Below are positions 5,649-9,892 of a stretch of DNA of 9,892 bases, one piece after another; the first letter of the stretch is position 1, and the number at the start of each line of letters is the position of its first letter. The position numbers and the translations under genes were made by a program. Location: assembly GCA_964549245.1 (NCBI GenBank), contig CAZJUO010000046.1, forward strand, positions 1 to 9,892, read 5' to 3'. The notes beneath the pieces were generated by a model. That model was given only the letters and a program-made list of their open reading frames with translations. It was not told the origin of the DNA and did not search any database. Source of the stretch: CAZJUO01 sp964549245. GTDB taxonomy: Bacteria; Patescibacteriota; Patescibacteriia; UBA10025; JAHIVO01.

Positions 5649-5891
5649 CTAACCTTTACATAAGGCATAAATAAAGGCAATACATATTGTCAGGCCCGCA
5701 CCGGCCAAGGCGACACCGCCATAAAAGAAAAAAAGTATGCCAACTCGCTTCAAGACACCTTTCAATATGTTTGTTTCAGTCACCATTAGACTGCGGCTAT
5801 TTCGCCTGCGATACGTACGATATAAAAAAAATGAAATAACCCATAGTATTATGATTAAAAGAACTGCTCCAATACCTTGCATTGCTGACAT
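5649..5891 (-). CDS. Small two-helix membrane protein, 80 aa
   Basis: I do not recognise a family. Two hydrophobic segments (about 6-24 'IGAVLLIIILWVISFFLY' and 50-76 'VGILFFFYGGVALAGAGLTICIAFIY') flank a strongly basic loop (YRTYRRRNSRS, about 24-34). By the positive-inside rule the loop should lie in the cytoplasm and both ends outside. The start ATG (5889-5891) is supported by GGAGGT at 5898-5903 with 6-nt spacing. The stop is TAG, followed by its own terminator. The upstream spacer (5892-6007) has no second gene. Small proteins of this shape are often accessory or regulatory membrane subunits, but nothing here specifies a partner. Confidence 0.75.
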   Translation of the reverse strand: MSAMQGIGAVLLIIILWVISFFLYRTYRRRNSRSLMVTETNILKGVLKRVGILFFFYGGVALAGAGLTICIAFIYALCKG

Positions 5892-5956
5892 GATACGACC
5901 TCCGTAAGAGCAAAAGTTATTTATAACCTAGCTTAACATATTGTAAGACAAAGTCA

Positions 5957-5983
5957 AGTCGCCGCAAACACGGCCGCGCGACT
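5957..5983 (-). terminator. GC-rich hairpin after the surface operon, weak terminator
   Basis: AGTCGCCG (5957-5964) pairs with CGGC (5971-5974) and, beyond a bulge, GACT (5980-5983), with loop CAAACA. It lies just past the stop of the 6008-6922 gene, but no T run follows on the minus strand, so it may act as a factor-dependent stop or an mRNA 3' end rather than an intrinsic terminator. Confidence 0.35.
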
Positions 5984-6007
5984 ATTACCATACCAACATT
6001 GCATAGA

Positions 6008-6922
6008 CTACTGCTTAACCAGCTGAAAGACTGCTACCTTTCCCTCAACATACTCATAGCCGCTTACTGATACGGCATCGCCCAGCTGCAGTGAACCGTC
6101 AGCAATTGCTTCAGAACAATCCTGTTCCTCGCCGCCGACAATGCAAACGCTGGGTATATATTGATAATCAAAGATTAATTCAGCGCTCATGCCGGGACTG
6201 CCGATTTCTTCATACAGTAAATTCCATTCGCTTGTATCATCTTCTTCTGCTGGTCGATGCAATACGCCGTCCCAATTAAAATCCTCAACCAAGGGCTCCA
6301 CAAAAGTAATGCTATCAACCATGGTCTCCAACGTATCTTCGTTGGCCCTTAAAATATCCTCGTCAGTAGCACCCCACACAATACGGTACATGAGATTGTC
6401 TTTGGCTACATATATTGTACCGCCCGTATCAGTAGCTAAGCTGCTTCGCTCTAGCTGTACCGCCTCGTAGCCATCGACCGTGGTGGCCGTTTTGGTATAC
6501 CCGTCTTCAACCAAGGAGTCAATTTCTGCCCACGTATGCAGGGTTTCTCCGGCCAAATCCCCAACTAAAATATTAAGGCTCGCATAGTTGGCTGATGAAA
6601 CCTCGCTTTGGCTGGAAAAAAAGGCAGTGGCCGGCGGCGGCGGACCGCTCATGGCGTCTTTGATATAATACCAATCGTTGGGAAACTGCAACTGATACCC
6701 ATACGTATTGTTGTGATACGTCTGCCAGCCTGCTGTTGGTGATACCGCAGCGGTATTGCTATTGCTCTTGGCGTTGGTTGACGATGCGGCTGGTTGGCTA
6801 GCCACCTCATCAGTTACCGGTTGGCTGGTCACATACCAGATTACTACGCCGATGATTATGATAATAACTATCGATACAATGATAGCGGTACTCGAAGCGC
6901 CTTGGGATTTTATTGTTTTCAT
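6008..6922 (-). CDS. Membrane-anchored surface protein with PsbP-like segment, 304 aa
   Basis: An uncleaved anchor (about residues 12-31, with a run of five isoleucines) is followed by a Ser/Asn/Thr linker (about 33-64, containing NSNTAAV). Residues about 66-205 open with 'WQTYHNNTYGYQLQFPNDW', the 'YGysf.yP.dW' opening seen in PsbP-like and related bacterial extracellular domains. They continue with 'ASLNILVGD' and end 'METMVDSITFV'-like (LETMVDSITFV), as such domains do. A second unrecognised domain (about 210-304) has Cys260 and Cys269, able to form a small disulfide loop, and a beta-rich end (GDAVSVSGYEY...VAVFQLV). It is the second gene of an operon, 9 bp after 6932-7495, with no Shine-Dalgarno site and probably translated by coupling. 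The stop is TAG. The PsbP resemblance is by eye; a photosynthetic role is not implied. Confidence 0.82.
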   Translation of the reverse strand: MKTIKSQGASSTAIIVSIVIIIIIGVVIWYVTSQPVTDEVASQPAASSTNAKSNSNTAAVSPTAGWQTYHNNTYGYQLQFPNDWYYIKDAMSGPPPPATAFFSSQSEVSSANYASLNILVGDLAGETLHTWAEIDSLVEDGYTKTATTVDGYEAVQLERSSLATDTGGTIYVAKDNLMYRIVWGATDEDILRANEDTLETMVDSITFVEPLVEDFNWDGVLHRPAEEDDTSEWNLLYEEIGSPGMSAELIFDYQYIPSVCIVGGEEQDCSEAIADGSLQLGDAVSVSGYEYVEGKVAVFQLVKQ

Positions 6923-6931
6923 ACGAAATAT

Positions 6932-7495
6932 TTATAATAAATCTTCTAATAAAATACAATCCGTATGTTCTTGATCAGCGCAACAGCCTATCTTTTCATA
7001 CGTGCCATCGGCTTTATTGCACCACGGGGTATCAAAGGTACAGGCTTTGATAACTTCTTTGGTGTCTTTGTCAATTATTTTTTGCGGCCAGGACCACTCG
7101 CAATAGTACTGGCGATCTTCCGGATCAACCGTTTCGGTATTAACGTTGGTCTTAGTATTCGTCATAGTCGGCTGGCCAACATCAGCATTGGCGCTGGTCT
7201 TGGAGGCCGTATTTTTGTTGGTCTCTGTGGCTACTTCCTCTTCATCCTCACCCTCAAGGCGCTTGCGAGCTTCGTTTACTTCAGCGGCAGTAGGCGAATA
7301 GCCGGTCTCTTCGGTGCACTGCTCATCGCACGCTTGTTTGTAGGTATTGGTAATCATCAGATCATAGCACACCTCATAACATCGCTCCCATTGTCCCTTT
7401 TTGGTGATCCCCCCGCTGGACCATAAATAAATCAAAACAGCCCCCACTATGAAAAGCCCCGCAATGGATAAAATAATAATTGTTTTTTTCTTCAT
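6932..7495 (-). CDS. Anchored Cys-rich protein with twin CX3C hairpin, 187 aa
   Basis: A basic start (MKKK) and one membrane helix (about 5-25) place the rest outside. Residues 36-66 hold Cys39-x3-Cys43-x12-Cys56-x3-Cys60, a twin CX3C pattern in a probably helical hairpin. Twin CX3C/CX9C hairpins are held by two disulfides in small Tim and CHCH proteins; homology to those is not claimed. An acidic helix (about 70-88) and an Asn/Thr/Lys linker (about 90-122) lead to a second domain (130-187) with six cysteines (132, 152, 159, 171, 172, 180). All ten cysteines are extracytoplasmic and even in number in each domain, which suggests five disulfides. It heads an operon with 6008-6922. The ATG has only a poor, close AAGGGGG (3-nt spacing). 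The large antisense frame on the plus strand is a shadow. Confidence 0.83.
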   Translation of the reverse strand: MKKKTIIILSIAGLFIVGAVLIYLWSSGGITKKGQWERCYEVCYDLMITNTYKQACDEQCTEETGYSPTAAEVNEARKRLEGEDEEEVATETNKNTASKTSANADVGQPTMTNTKTNVNTETVDPEDRQYYCEWSWPQKIIDKDTKEVIKACTFDTPWCNKADGTYEKIGCCADQEHTDCILLEDLL

Positions 7496-7524
7496 ACGCC
7501 CCCTTTTATTATTTATGCGCCTTT

Positions 7525-7530
7525 ATTGTA
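7525..7530 (-). promoter_or_regulatory. Extended -10 promoter of the two-gene surface operon
   Basis: On the minus strand 7525-7533 reads TGtTACAAT. Transcription would start near 7518, giving a leader of about 23 nt before the ATG of the Cys-rich protein. It sits immediately beyond the terminator of the 7595-8230 gene, so the two units are separately controlled. Confidence 0.6.
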
Positions 7531-7549
7531 ACACATATTTTACTTAAAT

Positions 7550-7584
7550 AAAAAACCGGCAGTCGTTCGTATCAACTGCCAGGT
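7550..7584 (-). terminator. Intrinsic terminator of the 7595-8230 gene
   Basis: On the minus strand ACCTGGCAGT pairs with ACTGCCGGT (one bulged base; plus-strand arms about 7555-7563 and 7575-7584), followed by TTTTTTATTT. It lies 11 bp past the TAG stop. Confidence 0.8.
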
Positions 7585-7594
7585 TTGTTATTGG

Positions 7595-8230
7595 CTACCT
7601 CCTTTTCTTGGGCAGTAAGCGCCAGTTTGCATTTATTTTTTGGTAACAATGATGTTGCCTCGTAGAACCGCTGACCGAAGTAATCTCCAGATGATCCTCA
7701 TCTTGAAAATCCATAGCTATCGGCGTACCACAAACACTAGCTAATTTCTGTTTACCCTTTTCATCCCCAATTATAATTGTGTCCATACCACCAGAATGGA
7801 CCACAAAAGCTATGCACCGATCGCTGACCGTGACTGTACGAATTGCATCACAATACCCGGAAAATATACTTTTGAATGCGCTAGGCCCGTCTATCATCAC
7901 CTCGCAAAATCCATACTCCTGCCACAGCACCACCGCGCAACGGAGGCGCTGGGGCGAAAGAAAAGGCCCCTCCACCTTAGAACAGTGTTTTATCTTGTCG
8001 CCAAAACCCAGAATTTTTTCTTCGGATAGCTTGTCAGTAGCGATTAAGGAAGCCGAATATATCAGCGTGCCGTTTCTTTGAAATAAGGTAGTAATATCAA
8101 CGTGTCGGCCCTTGGTGGGAATTTTAACGGCCTGCTGTTTCGCAACGATAAGCTGGCAATGCTTTCCTTTGGGCACCAACTGTATTAAATGGGTAGGCAC
8201 CGTTTCGATAGGCAAATAATTGTTTATCAC
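7595..8230 (-). CDS. Cytoplasmic orphan protein, possibly part-propeller, 211 aa
   Basis: I do not recognise the family. There is no signal peptide or membrane segment. The sequence is beta-rich, with two or three loosely repeated units that look like TolB/WD-type blades: 'LSPQRLRCAVVLWQEYGFCEVMIDG' (about 92-115), 'VSDRCIAFVVHSGGMDTIIIGDEKGK' (about 135-160) and 'AMDFQDEDHLEITSVSG' (about 172-188). The length is too short for a whole propeller. It has about eight cysteines, unusual for a cytoplasmic protein of this size. The start is GTG (8228-8230), fixed by AAGGAGGG at 8234-8241; no better ATG exists. The C-terminus is basic (LLPKKRR). It is divergent from the TIM-barrel gene, sharing a spacer of about 120 bp. 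A blade-like fold is inference; the function is unknown. Confidence 0.75.
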   Translation of the reverse strand: MINNYLPIETVPTHLIQLVPKGKHCQLIVAKQQAVKIPTKGRHVDITTLFQRNGTLIYSASLIATDKLSEEKILGFGDKIKHCSKVEGPFLSPQRLRCAVVLWQEYGFCEVMIDGPSAFKSIFSGYCDAIRTVTVSDRCIAFVVHSGGMDTIIIGDEKGKQKLASVCGTPIAMDFQDEDHLEITSVSGSTRQHHCYQKINANWRLLPKKRR

Positions 8231-8233
8231 AAA

Positions 8234-8241
8234 CCCTCCTT
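8234..8241 (-). promoter_or_regulatory. Strong Shine-Dalgarno site that sets a GTG start
   Basis: On the minus strand AAGGAGGG stands 3 nt before GTG at 8228-8230. It is the reason for choosing the GTG start for the 7595-8230 gene. Confidence 0.8.
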
Positions 8242-8346
8242 CCTCGATGTTCCTTGTATAAAGACCAATATATTGCTATACCATATCACGCTTTACAAAC
8301 GACGACAAGGAAAGGTGATAAAAGTGCATAAAAGGATTTTTTTTGA

Positions 8347-8352
8347 TACAAT
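8347..8352 (+). promoter_or_regulatory. Extended -10 promoter predicted to give a leaderless mRNA
   Basis: TGaTACAAT spans 8344-8352. Counting the usual six bases after the hexamer puts the first transcribed base at about 8359, which is the A of an in-frame ATG. The ATG at 8353 would lie upstream of that transcription start. No Shine-Dalgarno site is near. Confidence 0.65.
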
Positions 8353-8358
8353 ATGACT

Positions 8359-9054
8359 ATGAAACCCAAAAAACTTCTGGTCAGCATTACCGGCCGTCAG
8401 AAAAAGGATTGGCAAAATAAACTGGCGGAAATTAAATCACATACTATTACCGAAGCGGCTCTTTTTATGGAAATCTTTTCACCGCGTGAACGAAACGGTT
8501 TGCAATCCGCGTTACTAAATTCCCCTTTAAAAAAAATACCCTTAGCTCACCTGCGCCAAGACACAACCAAAGATGAAATCCGTTTTTTAAAAAATAAATT
8601 TGGCTGTCAATACTTTACTATTCACGAAGACCACTTCAGTAAGGCTATTAAACAATGGAAGGGGCATTACCAAAACCTATACCTTGAACTCAATACTGAC
8701 AATCAATTAGCCCGTTACGTCCGCGTGGAACAAATCGGCGGATTTTGCATTGACCTGGCACACTTTATGAAAGAACAGACCAAGCAAACCAAAGAATACC
8801 GCTACATCATCGAAAAACTGGGCAGTGTCACTACTGCCTGTAATCATATCAGCGGCTACTCATACCACCGTAATAAAGACTTGCATACTGTAACGAGCAT
8901 ACGTGATTTTGACTATCTTTACAAATTGCCGCATAATTTATTTGGCAATGTCATGGCTATAGAAGTCTTTAATTCTATCAAAGAACAACTTCGATACCGC
9001 TCACTGCTAAAAAAAGCGCTAACTTCGAAAATGAACTTTCGAATAATAAATTAA
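8359..9054 (+). CDS. Compact endonuclease IV-like TIM-barrel metalloenzyme, 231 aa
   Basis: Eight short strands in order mark a TIM barrel: LLVSITG (6), ALFMEIF (34), IPLAHLR (60), YFTIHED (85), LYLELN (107), FCIDLAHF (129), ACNHISGY (160), AIEVFNS (200). The putative metal ligands match the order used by endonuclease IV (His, His, Glu, Asp-x2-His, His, Asp-x-His, Glu): His64, His89, Glu110, Asp132/His135, His163, Asp174/His176, Glu202. 'CIDLAHF' is close to the family's 'CiDTCHaF'. This points to the AP endonuclease IV/xylose isomerase-like superfamily, so it may cut DNA at abasic sites or isomerise a sugar. At 231 residues it is shorter than typical endonuclease IV (about 280-300). No signal peptide, so cytoplasmic. 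I chose the ATG at 8359 over 8353 because the -10 box ends at 8352. The next gene follows by 12 bp. Confidence 0.7.
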   Translation: MKPKKLLVSITGRQKKDWQNKLAEIKSHTITEAALFMEIFSPRERNGLQSALLNSPLKKIPLAHLRQDTTKDEIRFLKNKFGCQYFTIHEDHFSKAIKQWKGHYQNLYLELNTDNQLARYVRVEQIGGFCIDLAHFMKEQTKQTKEYRYIIEKLGSVTTACNHISGYSYHRNKDLHTVTSIRDFDYLYKLPHNLFGNVMAIEVFNSIKEQLRYRSLLKKALTSKMNFRIIN

Positions 9055-9066
9055 CTTTATAAAATT

Positions 9067-9294
9067 ATGGTTATCGATTTTGCTGACGATATCGTCGATG
9101 AAGACGGTGCGCTCAAATATTTTTCCTACAAAGAGCGCATGCAAAAATTATACCCGCTGATGAAAAAGGCCAAGGAGACACACAGTAAGCAGCGCACTGA
9201 ATTTAAATTTTCCGGGCGCACCTACGAATTCGTGGTGGATAAAGACGGCACGGCCAGCTTGCGCAAAAAGCCGATTAAAAGCGGCTGGTTTTAA
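9067..9294 (+). CDS. Small basic orphan protein, 75 aa
   Basis: I do not recognise it. The first 12 residues are acidic (VIDFADDIVDEDG); a Lys-rich helix follows (about 20-42, 'YKERMQKLYPLMKKAKETHSK'), then a likely beta hairpin (RTEFKFSGRTYEFVVDKDGTASLRKK). There are no cysteines and no export signal. It starts 12 bp after the TIM-barrel stop with no Shine-Dalgarno site, so it is probably translated from the same mRNA by coupling and may work with that protein. No T-rich terminator follows on the plus strand; the hairpin at 9307-9330 is shared with the convergent gene. Likely real because of its operon position and coherent composition; the function is unknown. Confidence 0.65.
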   Translation: MVIDFADDIVDEDGALKYFSYKERMQKLYPLMKKAKETHSKQRTEFKFSGRTYEFVVDKDGTASLRKKPIKSGWF

Positions 9295-9300
9295 AGCAAT

Positions 9301-9330
9301 AAAAAACCAGTGGATTATTTGATCCACTGG
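9301..9330 (-). terminator. Terminator overlapping the end of the HNH-like gene
   Basis: CCAGTGGAT (9307-9315) pairs perfectly with ATCCACTGG (9322-9330), loop TATTTG. On the minus strand six Ts follow (9306-9301). The first arm encodes the last residues of the 9315-9746 gene and its TAA stop (9315-9317) lies in the loop and stem, so the coding sequence runs into the terminator. On the plus strand the following bases (CTGCCATTTTC) make a poor T run. Confidence 0.85.
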
Positions 9331-9746
9331 CTGCCATTTTCTTTTACAAAGCTAATAAGTTCATGAAAGCTTTCTGGGGAAGCGTAGAAGTGTTTTTTGA
9401 TAATATCAAGAGCTTTATTCAGGTTTTTTTTCCAACCCAATTGACCAGGTGTAAAGCCGAATAGCAACTGGAAAGCATTATACTGATATTCACTAAAGCG
9501 GCTATAAAACGGCTCTTCTGAATTACTTCTCATTTTTGCAGACCATGACTTCAAAATATTTTCTACTTCCCAGGGAAAACGGTTATTAAATAGAGCGTGA
9601 TACGCATTATGCATATCTTTTTCAAGCGGCCGTTTACTGCTTTCTGTAATGTACCCCTTAAGCCGTAAAGTCCATACACGGGATCGAGGCAGGGTATGGT
9701 GAGCATTTACCCTTTTATTCCTGTCGGGGACATCATCTTCTTCCAT
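9315..9746 (-). CDS. Degenerate HNH-nuclease-like protein, 143 aa
   Basis: The part 'NAHHTLPRSR' (14-23) followed by 'DMHNAYHALFNNRFPWEVENIL' (44-65) resembles the HNH pattern 'HHi.PrSrGG...N...lp...H.ayH.LF.n.tp.Ei'. His16/His17 would be the catalytic and metal histidines, and His46/His50 the later ones. The expected glycines after SR are replaced by VW, the usual Asn between the motifs is not obvious, and there are no CxxC zinc pairs, so activity is doubtful and a structural or RNA-binding role is possible. The C-terminal half (about 66-143) is helical and unrecognised. The start ATG (9744-9746) has AAGGAGGTG at 9755-9763, 8 nt away. It has its own sigma70 promoter and ends inside its terminator. 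The HNH relation is by eye. Confidence 0.65.
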   Translation of the reverse strand: MEEDDVPDRNKRVNAHHTLPRSRVWTLRLKGYITESSKRPLEKDMHNAYHALFNNRFPWEVENILKSWSAKMRSNSEEPFYSRFSEYQYNAFQLLFGFTPGQLGWKKNLNKALDIIKKHFYASPESFHELISFVKENGSQWIK

Positions 9747-9799
9747 AGGCCCTCCACCTCCTTCTATGGTTGTCTGGTAATGTGCGTTTATTCATTTTT

Positions 9800-9828
9800 A
9801 TTATAATAAAAAAACAGTATCAGGACAA
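9800..9828 (-). promoter_or_regulatory. Sigma70-type promoter for the HNH-like gene
   Basis: On the minus strand TTGTCC (9823-9828) and TATAAT (9800-9805) are 17 bp apart. The leader would be about 47 nt and includes the AAGGAGGTG ribosome site at 9755-9763. Confidence 0.75.
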
Positions 9829-9892
9829 ATAGCAACTCTGTTTTCTAGTCAATAGCTTCGCAACACCTGCATCGGCGTTTGCATGTTTAAAC

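Noticed and set aside
6965..7426. A 153-codon open frame on the plus strand rich in hydrophobic residues
   Set aside because: It lies wholly antisense to the Cys-rich anchored protein, which has a membrane anchor, ordered cysteines, a promoter and an operon partner. The antisense frame has no ribosome site or coherent domain.
375..9746. Alternative genetic code with UGA read as an amino acid
   Set aside because: All genes are complete between sensible starts and TAA/TAG stops, glycine is encoded by normal GGN codons, and none needs an in-frame UGA to be read.
1..9892. CRISPR array, insertion sequence, prophage or toxin-antitoxin pair
   Set aside because: No regularly spaced repeats, no transposase or integrase, and no recognisable toxin or antitoxin. 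The pair 8359/9067 is an enzyme plus orphan without a toxin-antitoxin layout.
9831..9892. Partial gene at the right end and the palindrome GTTTAAAC
   Set aside because: The last 60 bases are too short to support a frame, and an 8-bp palindrome is not informative alone.

Overview
The window looks like a scaffold from an uncultivated, small-genome bacterium, most likely of the Candidate Phyla Radiation (Patescibacteria). This is inferred from style rather than from a marker gene. Several exported proteins have an N-terminal anchor followed by Asn/Thr-rich linkers. Many starts lack a Shine-Dalgarno site, small orphan genes are common, a GC-rich palindromic intergenic repeat of a kind I associate with these genomes is present, and nearly every gene ends in a tight bidirectional hairpin terminator. 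A run of 10 Ns at 729-738 shows that two contigs were joined there, so the order of the two sides is not proven.

Layout. Positions 1-374 hold no gene. They contain GC-rich, foldable DNA (a possible RNA gene enclosed by a 10-bp helix, 109-119/265-274) and two strong terminators. A small orphan gene (375-680, minus) precedes the gap. From 960 to 4692 lies a block of cell-surface genes: a secreted fibre-like protein (960-1730, plus), a GerMN-like lipoprotein (1794-2369, minus) and a large membrane-anchored protein with about seven propeller-like repeats (2593-4692, plus). A small orphan gene with a His/Asn-rich start follows (4790-5191, plus).

From 5286 to 8230 the genes run on the minus strand: a DUF378 membrane protein, a two-helix membrane protein, a two-gene operon of anchored surface proteins (6932-7495, Cys-rich with a twin CX3C hairpin, then 6008-6922 with a PsbP-like 'YGY..FP.DW' segment), and a cytoplasmic orphan with a GTG start (7595-8230). 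A divergent promoter region separates the latter from a plus-strand pair: a compact TIM-barrel protein (8359-9054) and a 75-residue orphan (9067-9294). The window ends with a degenerate HNH-like gene on the minus strand (9315-9746).

How it fits together. Five of the proteins face outward and four of these share Asn/Thr linkers, so most of the window serves the cell surface. Transcription signals are consistent: six predicted promoters have an extended -10 (TGnTAtaaT type) and no clear -35, while two have a -35/-10 pair with 17-bp spacing. Translation signals split into a strong-SD class and an SD-less class with short leaders, including one probable leaderless mRNA. The most notable protein is the 231-residue TIM barrel. 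All nine residues that bind the three metal ions of endonuclease IV appear to be present in the right order, in a protein clearly shorter than that family.
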